Positions 35,827 to 44,739 of a DNA stretch of 64,000 nucleotides are shown here, piece after piece (positions within the stretch are counted from its first letter, which is position 1; each line of letters opens with the position of its first letter). The notes beneath the pieces are model-generated. The model was not told the DNA's origin. It saw only the letters and a list, made by a program, of their open reading frames with translations, and ran no database searches. Made by a program: the position numbers and the translations under genes. This DNA comes from Ustilaginoidea virens (Eukaryota > Ascomycota > Sordariomycetes > Hypocreales > Clavicipitaceae): positions 4,312,501 to 4,376,500 of the forward strand of contig NC_057320.1 of the NCBI RefSeq assembly GCF_000687475.1, in the 5' to 3' direction.

Positions 35827-37249
35827 ATGGCAGGTCTCAATGTGTTGATGGTGAGTGATGAAACGGGTCCAACGGCGTTGCTCTGGCTGACAATGGCAAA
35901 GGTGGGCACGGGAGAGTACACCACGGGCTTCGTGGACGGGGGCATGTCCGGCTCGGACAAGAAAGTCGGCGTTGTCGGCCTCACGCTCTTTGACCTTCGT
36001 CGACGGGGCAAGGTCGGCAAGCTGGGCATGGTGGGAGTCAACGGGACCAAGTTTCCCGCTATCCGTGCGTCAAACCGCCCCCCCCCCCTTCCCCGAGAAG
36101 AGGCGAAGAAGACGGGGCAAAAGCACAAAGGAAGGGAAAAGAGACGACAGGCTGACGATGGCAGGCCAGCATCTTGACAAGCACATCACCCAGGTCTACA
36201 ACGGCCTCGACACGTCGTTCGAATCCTTCCCGGCCGACGACCAAAGGGACGCCGAGGCGTACAAGTCGGCGATTGACGGCCTTCGGCCCGGCGACGCCAT
36301 CACCATCTTCACGCCCGACCCGACGCACTACCCCATCGCGCTGTACGCCATCGAGCGCGGCATCCACGTGCTCGTCACCAAGCCGGCCGTCCAGCGGCTC
36401 GACCATCACCAGGACCTGGTGCGCCGCGCCCGCGCCAAGGGCGTGCACGTCATGGTCGAGCACCACAAGCGCTTCGACCCGGCCTACGCGGACGCGCGCT
36501 TCCGGGCCCGCAGCCTCGGCGCCTTCAACTACTTCTACGGCTACATGTCGCAGCCCAAGTCGCAGCTGGAGACGTTCCGGGCCTGGGCGGGCCGCGACTC
36601 GGACATCTCGTACTACCTCAACAGCCACCACGTCGACGTGTGCGACTCCATGGTCGGCCCGCTGGGGTACGTGCCCGTCAAGGTGGCGGCGGCGGCGTCG
36701 ACGGGCGTGGCCACGGGCCTGGGGTGCGCGGCCGGGACCGAGGACACCATCTCGCTGGTGGTGACGTGGGCGCAACGGCGCGGCGCGGGCGCGGGCGCGG
36801 GTGCGGGCGTGGGCGTGGGCGTGGGCGTCTTCACGTCGTCGTGGACGGCGCCGCAGCGCGCGGGCGTCCACACCAGCCAGCACTTCCACTACCTGGCGGC
36901 CGGGGGCGAGGTGCGCGTCGACCAGGCCCGCCGGGGCTACGACGTGGCCGACGACGCGGCCGGCCAGGTGCAGTGGCTCAACCCCTTCTACATGCGGTAC
37001 GCGCCCGACGAGGACGGCAACTTCAACGGCCAGTCGGGGTACGGGTACGTGTCGCTCGAGAAGTTTGTCGACGGGTGCCGGGCCGTCAACGAGGGCCGGG
37101 CCACGCCCGAGGACCTGGATGCAAAGGGCCTGCCCACGCTGGCCAACACGGTGGCCACGACGGCCATCCTCGAGGCGGGGCGCAGGAGCATCGACGAGGG
37201 GAGGGAGGTGGGCATTGCGGTGGACGATGGCGTGTGGAGGCTGACGTGA
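35827..37249 (+). CDS. Gfo/Idh/MocA family NAD(P)-dependent oxidoreductase
   Basis: Three exons (35827-35850, 35902-36064, 36165-37249) give 423 residues. The Rossmann start is assembled across intron 1 ([19 protein letters not shown]). The family's conserved lysine-proline motif is in [16 protein letters not shown], followed by [13 protein letters not shown], and the catalytic-region His is probably in [15 protein letters not shown] low-complexity Gly-Ala/Gly-Val run ([15 protein letters not shown]) from a GGGCGC/GTGGGC repeat at about 36783-36828 appears inserted in a surface strand. Intron 2 contains a C run. Family members oxidise or reduce sugars and cyclitols, and the divergent aldolase makes a sugar-acid pathway plausible. 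The exact substrate is unknown. Confidence 0.9.
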
Positions 37250-37968
37250 TGGGAAGTCCGGGGGGGGGGGGGGGCTGCAGGCGTCGGGAGCGTGGTGTTT
37301 CCCCTCGGCCTAGTCTTGTTCTTGTCCTTTTTCTTTGTCTTTTTCTCCTTCTTCTTCTTCTTCTTCTTCTTCTTCTTCTTCTTCTCCTTCTTCTCCTTCT
37401 TCTTCTCCTTCTTCTCCTTCTTCTCCTTCTTCGTCTCTCTTCTTCTCCTCCTTCTCCTCCTTCTCCTTCTTCTTCTTCTTCTTCTTCTTTTTCTCCTTCT
37501 TCTCCTTCTTCTCCTTCTTCTCCTTCTTCTCCTTCTTCTCCTTCTTCTCCTTCTTCTCCTTCTCCTTCTTCTCCTTCTTCTCCTTCTTCTCCTTCTTCTC
37601 CTTCTTCTCCTTCTTCTCCTTCTCCTTCTTCTCCTTCTTCTCCTTCTTCTCCTTCTTCTCCTTCTTCGTCTCTCTTCTTCTCCTCCTTCTCTTTCTTCTT
37701 CTCCCTCTTCTTCTCCTTCTTCTTCTTTCCCCCGTTTTCCCTCCTTTTTTTTCTTTTACGTATTTTCACATTTATACATGATCTATTTTTAGCTGTTTTT
37801 CGTTTCTTCTCTTTCCTCTATCCTCCTCCGCAACCGCAAACACAAAATGTGGATCCCCAACCCACATCGTCATCCCATCCTCAACAAGTCACGCCAAGTC
37901 CTCCTCAACCCTCCTCTTCAACATCATCCATCGTCACACACTCACACGCACCCTCCACATCCTCCGCC
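37250..37968. other. Intergenic region dominated by a polypyrimidine tract
   Basis: The 719 bp between the oxidoreductase stop and the RIT1 start. They include a G run (37261-37273), the CTT/CTC tract (37326-37746) and then an AT-rich bridge and a CA-rich leader before RIT1. Confidence 0.7.
37326..37746. repeat. Polypyrimidine tract (TTC/TCC-rich microsatellite, about 420 bp)
   Basis: The + strand is almost purely C and T, mixing TTCTTCTCC and TTCTCC units, with three isolated TTCGTC interruptions or similar. Frames across it read poly-Leu, poly-Ser, poly-Phe or, on the other strand, poly-Glu/Lys/Arg, and are not genes. A mirror-like purine/pyrimidine tract of this length can form triplex DNA. 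Confidence 0.95.
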
Positions 37969-39615
37969 ATGGCCGCCGACCGCCCCCGCCCCCGCCCTCT
38001 CGCCCCCGACGACATCCTCTTCCCCCCCCCGCCCTCCTCGCTGTCCGCCCTGCTCGGCTCCCTGCGCCGCTCGGCGCTCAGCACCCACAACCGGCTGGCG
38101 TCCATCCTCGCCGACGCCGACTTCGTCCAGCGCGCCGCGTCGTCGCTGCGCCGCCCGCTCGTGGCCAACCAGCGCTGCGGCGCGTGGTACCTGCCGCCCG
38201 GCGCCGCCCGCGCCTCGGCCTACTTCAAGAGCACCGACGGCCACGAGCGCGCGTGGAAGTTCAGCACCCGCCGCCTGAACCTGCACCTGGTGGACCTGGC
38301 CGAGCAGCACGACGGGTAAATCAAAGATCCAACCGCAGCGACGGCCCCCTCACGGGCGGACGCGGAAAAACCCCACCCGGCGCCCTTGACCGCTGACAAC
38401 CACAGCCTCATCGTCGTCGACTCGACCCGCCGCGGGAAACGTACGTCGCCCGGCAGACCGTCGCCAAAACGGCACGCCGCACCAAGAGAAAGATGAAAAA
38501 GAGGAGGCGCTGACGATCCCCATCAACCACCCCCCCCCCCAGGCATGCCGGATGCGCTCGCCGCCACCGTGCCCATCTGGTGCGCCGTCCTCAACCAGGT
38601 CCTGCTGCCGGCGCACCCGCTCTCGGCGCAGCTCTTCCTGCCGCCGCACCTGCTCGCCACCACGCACGACCAGATCGCCGCCCTGATCCCGTCCTTTGTC
38701 GCCGCCCTCCGCGACCTCCGCCTGCCGTCCCTGCCCACCTCGCTGACCAAGCCGCTCCGCCCGCTGTGGATCACCCCCTCCTCCGCGCTGCCCCCTTGCT
38801 CCCCTTCCTCCTCTGCCCCCATCTTCCGCGACTACCGCCCCGTCATTTGCCTCACGGCCTCGCGCCGCGTGCCCCACGGCGCCGACCCCCGCGACGGCTA
38901 CGTCCAGGGCGCCGCCGACGACACCGAGAACTGGGCCCACGGCCTCACCCCCGCGCTCTTCTGGGCCCACGCCGACCTCCTCCTCCGCACCGACGAGCCC
39001 CTCCTGCCGGACCTGATCGCCCGCCTCGTCCGGCAGGACCAGCTCGCCCGCCAGGAGCAAGCCCACGATGCCGGCTCCAGGGTCCCGCTGGCCCCGTGCC
39101 TCAGCGTGTGCTGCCTGCCGCTCGCCGCGCCCGGCGGCAGCCCCGACGGCAGCCCCGACGGCTGCCCCGACGGCAGCGCAGCAGCAGACTGCCACGTCGC
39201 CTTGACGGCCGACGCGCCGACGCCGAGCGCCACGTGGGTCAAGTCCCGCAACTACATGCAGGTGGCGCTGGGGAGGAGCAAGACGGCGAGCAGGAACCTG
39301 AGGCTCGCGCTGCCCGACATCTGCCGCTTCGTGGCGGCCTTCTTTGAGCGGAGCGGAGGACCCCCCCCGGAGCAATGCAGGCTGGTGGTGGCTTGCGACT
39401 CGGGACGAGACATCTCGGTCGGCACCGCCCTCGCCCTTTTGTGCTATCTGTTCGATGAGCGGGGCGTGTTTCGCGCCCCGGATGGAAACGCCGTCTTCAC
39501 AAAGACGCTGGTCAAGACGAGGCTGGGCAGCATCATGACGGCCTATCCCGCGGCCAACCCGAGCCGTCAGACCCTGCAGAGCGTCAACAGCTTCCTGATG
39601 GACTGGACAAGATAG
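37969..39615 (+). CDS. RIT1: Initiator tRNA phosphoribosyl transferase Rit1
   Basis: Adds a 2'-O-ribosyl phosphate to position 64 of initiator tRNA-Met, keeping it out of elongation. Three exons (37969-38315, 38406-38440, 38543-39615) give 484 residues; the middle exon is only 35 nt. The N-terminal domain shows LSTHNRLASILADADFV, NQRCGAWYLPP and AYFKSTDGHERAWKFSTRRL, then, across introns, GLIVVDSTRRGKRMPDALAA. The C-terminal domain has a phosphatase-like CDSGRD loop (VVACDSGRDISVGTALALL) and ends RQTLQSVNSFLMDWTR. A Ser/Pro/Asp-rich insertion (GGSPDGSPDGCPDG) lies between the domains. Intron 2 places a C run directly against its AG acceptor. Coding GC is very high. Confidence 0.93.
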
Positions 39616-39733
39616 CACAGTGAATTTAGTTGAATGACTCGAGGCTCCGCATTCCGTCCTGCATCTATCTTTCTAAGCTCCCAGTGCCCCTTCTCTCTAC
39701 TACTTTGTTTAAAAGAAGCATCACACATCACAT

Positions 39734-40748
39734 TCAACGTGCTTCCGACTGCGCCGACTCAATCTTTTGCAGAGCAGCAGGAAACTCGCTCCAGTCCCGC
39801 ATAATCACCACGGCTCCGGCATCCGTCAGCACCTTTTCCATGTCGGCCTTCTTGTCGTCTGCATACGGCCCAACATATCCAATAGTCTTGATGCCGGCCC
39901 TCGTGGCGCTCAGGGTACCACTCTTGCTGTCCTCAATGGCCACGCTCTCGCCAGCCTCTTTGCCCAGGGCTTGCAGCGCGTGCAGGTAGATGGCCGGGTT
40001 GGGCTTGCTCGTGGGCGGGTTCAAGCTCGTAGCAGCCGAGTAAATGAGGTACTCTCCTCCGGGGCTCTTGAAGAACCTGGCCTGATTGACCTTTTCCACA
40101 GACGCCTTGACGCGTCGAAAGGCAGAGGAAGAGACGACGGCAAGGAGGTACTTGCCCGAAGCGGCCAGCTTCTCCAGCTCTTCATCGACGCCGGGGCAGG
40201 GTCTCAAGGAGGCCTTGAGCTTGGCAATCACGGCATCCTCCTCCATGCGGACGTACTTTTCCATGTCGTCCGGGGCAATCTCAATGCCGTTTTCCTGTTG
40301 CAGGGTAGTCAGCATGCCCCGGAAGTTCTGGCCGACGAACTCCACAATGAGGGATTCGCCAGTAAACGTCTTTTTGATGTCGCGCTCGGCGCAGATCTTG
40401 TTGATCAGGTCGGCGCAGGCCTCAAAGGCCAGCTCCTCGGACAGGACGAGGGTGTTGTCGCAGTCGAAGAGGAGGGTGTTGATCTTTGTCCCCACGATTA
40501 GCCATCAGCCGTGCGCTTTTGAAACCACAAGTATAGTAATGACTCTTTTGAGACCACAAGTATAGTAATGATCCTTTTGAAAGCACAAGTATAGTATTGA
40601 TCCTTTTGAAAGCACAAGTACAGTAATGATCCTTTTGAAAGCACAAGTATAGTATAGTATTGATCCCTTCTACTCCGCACTCCAGCTTAAAAAAAATGGT
40701 CGGGGTGGGGCCGCAATGGAAGGAAGCCGGGCAGCCTACCTTGGCCAT
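39734..40748 (-). CDS. HAD-superfamily phosphatase with a 9-nt first coding exon
   Basis: A haloacid-dehalogenase-type phosphohydrolase, 252 residues. The long frame (40483-39734) has no suitable ATG at its 5' end. An upstream ATGGCCAAG (40748-40740) followed by donor GTAGGC joins in phase to INTLLFDCDNTLV, giving MAKINTLLFDCDNTLV; the intron ends with GCTAATCG...ACAAAG. Catalytic Asp10 and Asp12 are in motif I, Ser in VVSSSAF is motif II, Lys in TSKPNPAIYLHAL is motif III, and IEDSKSG holds motif IV acids. A helical cap lies between motifs I and II, as in beta-phosphoglucomutase or 2-deoxyglucose-6-phosphatase relatives. The substrate is unknown. The first exon is inferred and less certain than the rest. 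Confidence 0.87.
40516..40665. repeat. 29-bp minisatellite (5 copies) inside the HAD gene intron
   Basis: Five units of CTTTTGAAAGCACAAGTATA followed by GTAATGATC, with small differences; the last copy is 34 bp through an extra TAGTA. It fills most of the 256-bp intron. Confidence 0.93.
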
Positions 40749-42177
40749 TTTGACTCGCAATTGTCTCCAGCCTAGTGTTTGGCGGGGGAAAAAAAAGAAA
40801 AAAAAAAGGTGAAATTCAGATGACGGCTGGGTTTTGAACAGGTTCAAGCTGGACACGGGCAAGATGGGGGATTCCAGAGGGTGGAGACCGTCCAAGGAAG
40901 CGAGAACAAAAGAGAAAGAAAAAGAAAAGAGAGAGGGAGAAAAAAAAAAGAAAGAAAAACTCGACAATAGCTTCTAAGGAAAACAATCGAGTAAGGAGCA
41001 ACTCAGCAACACCCAGCCCCAGCGTCGGGTGCCTCCTTCCCTCCTTCCCTCCCTCACCTCGCCTCTTATTGGCCCGCAAACGTGCCACGGGCATCGCATC
41101 CGTGTTCTGCCGTGGCATGCACGGAGTACGGAGCGTGCCCTTGAACCTCCGATTCAGGACAGGTCCAGGAACGCTCTCTTCATGTCGGCTTGGCCATTGG
41201 GGAGAAAATACCTCAACCTCAACGCTGCCTTGGACGAGCGCGTCCCCGCCATTTGTCGCCGCGGCTTTCCGCCCATCGCCCAGCGCTAAGCCAAGTACCG
41301 AATGGAGCAGGAGCAGGAGCAACTACCCCTCCAACGGGTGGACCCCGTCCATGCCGTGCGTCGTCATCCGTCACCCCCCCAGCCCACTTCCTGCTTCCTG
41401 GAGGCAGTTTGTTTGGTACCTGTTCGGCCCGAGCATCACGGTACATATGTAAGATAGCCACTGCCTACTCTGTACCGTCTACTGTCTACTGCCTACCTCA
41501 CCCATGGTGAAATAGCACTTGCGTACATGTAGCAACATGAATGCTTATGCTGGTAGGCGAGGAGAGCTGGAGCATGTTGTGAAATGACGGGAAAGCATCA
41601 ATGCGAGGTGACGACTCAAATACAGGCCACGTCCGCTGTTACCAGCGGCAGTGGGTTGGGTTGTACAGAGTATACCCTCCCCCAGCCTCTCCTTTTACGT
41701 CTGCGTGCGTGCTTCGAGCTTGCTTCGTGCTTGCTTCGTGCTTGCTTCCACCCAGCACTTGCAGCTTTTCCGCTGCCCTTCATCAACAGAGGCATGATTC
41801 AGCTCCAACAAATACAAGTATCGGAAAAGAAGGGGAAAGAAAAAGCCCCGGCTTGAGCCTTGAATTACCTTGCTCACTTGACTGCTTCGTACTACCCGAA
41901 TTTGGTTCAAAATGCAAATCCAAGCCTGGCCATGCCTCACAAAAGCCTGGCAGGTCCGTGGTTTGGTCAATATATAATAACACACACAAGTCAAAGTATT
42001 GAACAGAGTCCCAACGCCATTGTAGCCCGAGATATTCCCCTTCCATGGATGGTTGCGTTTGCGTATCATCGTCATCGTCATCAAAACCGCTCAGCACATA
42101 CAACCAACCATACACGCTGCTGGTTTCCAAACAAATTCCCTCACTCATCGTGCCGTCTTCGTCGTCCAATGCATCCC
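40749..42177. other. Intergenic, about 1.4 kb
   Basis: Between the HAD gene start and the DnaJ gene stop. It contains purine-rich stretches (40790-40960), a CTTCCTTCCCTCC run (41033-41050), ACGGAGTACGGAG (41121-41133) and GTGCTTGCTTC repeats (41708-41748). No gene is supported. Confidence 0.55.
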
Positions 42178-43383
42178 TCATAGAATCTCTCGCAACGTTT
42201 GCTTCTGCGCCGGGGTCAGGCTCGATGGGAAGTTGACCTTGTACTTGATGATAAAGTCGCCTCGTTGTCCCGCATGCTTGGAGATCGGCATTCCCAAGCC
42301 GGGGTATCGGTCCTCGCTTCCGGGCTGTGTTGGCCCGCTCTTGTCCAGGTTGATTTGCTTGCCCTCAATCGTCGTCACAGTCCGCTTCCATCCAGTCAAT
42401 GCTTCCTTCAAGTCCAGAACGACGGTGTGGACAAGATCGTTGTCTTCTCGCTTGAAGAGAGGATGCTCTTTCTGAAAGGAAAAGTCAGTGCAAAATGTTC
42501 AACGAGGGACGAGAGAAGAGACAGCCGAGACCAGAATCAAAAGAAAACCCCGCATTCTCCGGGGTCAGTGTGCTTACCTCTCCTACTATAAAGTGCAAAT
42601 CCTGTCGACCGCCCTCGACCTGGTCGCCAACGCCGTTAAACTTGATCTTTGAGCCCTTCTTCAACCCAGGCTTGATGGGCACCTCTAGGATCTGATCCGT
42701 CTGCACCCGTTTACCGGCTTCGTCAAACGTCTTTCGTTTAATCTTCATCTTCTTGGTGACGCCGTTGAACAGCTCCTCCAGGGTGAGGGGCAGAGGTCGC
42801 TCTACCGTGGTAATCTCTGGCGTGTGTTCGCGTTGCCTCGGCTCCCCAGCGCCAGACGATCTCATTCTAGTGCGGCCGGGCCGGCCACCACCTGATCTGC
42901 CACCGGCGAATGACGAAAAGACGTCGCCAAAGTCGTCGTCGCCGCCCCCAGCCATGCCGCCAAAACCGCCGCCTTGTTGCTTCATGAATTGAGCAAAGAT
43001 ATCATCGGGATTATGGAAGTTGAACCCGCCGCCTTGGCCACCTCCCGTGCTGAAGTGGAAGGTTCGAGTCCCGCCAGGCATGCCACCGCCCCCAAAGTCA
43101 AACCCGCCGAACCCACCCCCAGGCATGCCGCCGCCCGGGAAACCGCCAGCAGCACCATCGGGAGGAGGTGCAGCTCCTCCTCTCAGAAGAAACTCGAGGC
43201 CATACTGATCGTAGACTTTGCGTTTCTCGGGATCGGACAGAATCTCGTAGGCTTGAGAGCATTCTTTGAACTTTTCAGCTGCACTTGCGTTGTCCTTGTT
43301 TTTATCAGGGTGCCATTTCAAAGCTGCTTTTCTGGACAAAACATTGCGTCAGCGTATCCGATCCGGGCACGAAGCCAGCTTTA

Positions 43384-43447
<64 letters not shown>

Positions 43448-43578
43448 CAAATAGCTGGGAAGAAAAAAAGGAGAAAAAAAGGGCAGGCGGAAAAGTACCT
43501 ATATCCTTTCTTAATCTCGTCCTGACTAGCATCGGGTTTGACACCCAAGGTGTCGTAAAGCTTCGTTTCCTTGACCAT
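42178..43578 (-). CDS. Type II Hsp40/DnaJ co-chaperone (Sis1/Psi1-like)
   Basis: Stimulates Hsp70 ATPase in cytosolic folding. Three exons (43578-43499, 43331-42578, 42471-42178) give 375 residues. The J domain starts at [13 protein letters not shown] and contains the HPD motif at residues 34-36 (KWHPDKN), rebuilt across intron 1. A Gly/Phe/Met-rich linker follows (for example [38 protein letters not shown]). There is no CxxCxGxG zinc domain, so it is type II. The C-terminal substrate-binding domains include [20 protein letters not shown] and KLNGVGDQ-like [18 protein letters not shown]. Intron 1 carries 20 ATC units. The domain order matches yeast Sis1 and S. pombe Psi1. Confidence 0.93.
43387..43446. 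repeat. ATC trinucleotide microsatellite (20 units) inside DnaJ intron 1
   Basis: Exactly 20 uninterrupted ATC units. Read in frame it would encode poly-His, poly-Ile, poly-Asp or poly-Met, which explains several spurious ORFs. Confidence 0.97.
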
Positions 43579-44183
43579 GTTGTGTGCAAAGGGGGAAACA
43601 AACCGTCTTGCTCACTGCTTGCCGCTCTTTACCTTCCCAAGTTTGCCACCATGCAACCTGGCCAAAAGCGTATCAAGGCGGTAGTGTCGGAAGATCGCAC
43701 AAGTTGAAAACCAATCCACCTATGACGAACTTGAGAGGGAGTGGTCAGAGTTGTCAGCGCGAAACGATAAAAAAGGTGAAGTGTTGGTGGTGTTTGGCTG
43801 CATCAAGGAAAAGGTGATTTGTCCACGGATTGGGCTAAAGCTTCCAGCCCGTCGCTGGTGTGCTGGGGGAAGGGGAGGTTTCGCCTTCGCGCAAAGGAAG
43901 GAAGTGGGGACCCCCACGGCCGGGTCGAGTCGACTTGTTCAAGCACGGGCTGGGCTGGCGTGGGACCTTGTGGAAGCTTCGATGCTCCAGGGCGGAGGGC
44001 GGAGGTTTACCGGGCCTATACTCCGTACGGCCTATGACTATGACGCAAAGGTGGAGGAGAGGAGGAAAGGAAGAGCTCCGAGCGAGGTTGCCGATGCGCA
44101 GATTGCTGCGCGAGCAGAAGACGAAGACCGAGTGATAAAAACAAGGATAAAGCCAGAGACAAATACAAAGCCGAAGAAAGGCC

Positions 44184-44217
<34 letters not shown>

Positions 44218-44739
44218 CCTTTTTCTTTTTGTATGAATAAAATAATCACCAATTTTGGCCTGGGGGTTATGAGGAAACAACCGACAACGCAAGGTACATA
44301 CGTACGTCTGCCATGGCACTGGGTACCTATGTACCTACCTACTTTACACCTAGCCACTCGGTCGCAGGCGGGTACTCGCGGGGTCAAACGATCAGTCAAC
44401 TGCTTGGGGATGCAGGCTTCCATCCAATAGCGGCGCCGCGTGATGCTGCTGCGCCAGTGCTCAGATTCCGGGGTTTCCAAGTCGTGTCGAGATGGTAGAT
44501 GGTTTCGCATCTTCGATAACAGGCCGTCGTCGCCTGACGCTCATCTCGTCGTTTTCACGGTCCATGGTGGTTGCTACAAGGAGGAGCAAGCAAACAAGCC
44601 CCGAGCTCCCCGTCGGCACGTGCACAGTCACTCTCGAACCAGCCCGAGGGCTCGCTTTCAACTTCTTTTCTGCCGCTTGCGCTGCGCTCGTTGGTGACGG
44701 AATCTTCTACAAGTTTCCGTCATGAGGCTTGATGGCCCC
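43579..44739. other. Intergenic, about 1.2 kb
   Basis: Contains TACTCCGTA (44019-44027), a 28-bp T run (44190-44217) and a cluster of GGTACCTA-type words (44294-44345). It should hold the DnaJ promoter and the 3' end of the UBA/UIM gene. No gene is supported. Confidence 0.55.

Noticed and set aside
35139..36128. 329-codon minus-strand frame opposite the Gfo/Idh/MocA gene
   Set aside because: It runs antisense to coding exons and reads a poly-Glu stretch from the TTC repeat; no domain is present.
37292..37792. Long poly-Leu, poly-Ser and poly-Phe frames (plus) and poly-Glu/Arg frame (minus)
   Set aside because: They are translations of the TTC/TCC microsatellite and have no non-repetitive protein sequence.
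43387..43446. Poly-His or poly-Asp coding repeat
   Set aside because: It lies within intron 1 of the DnaJ gene, whose splice sites rebuild the J domain exactly.
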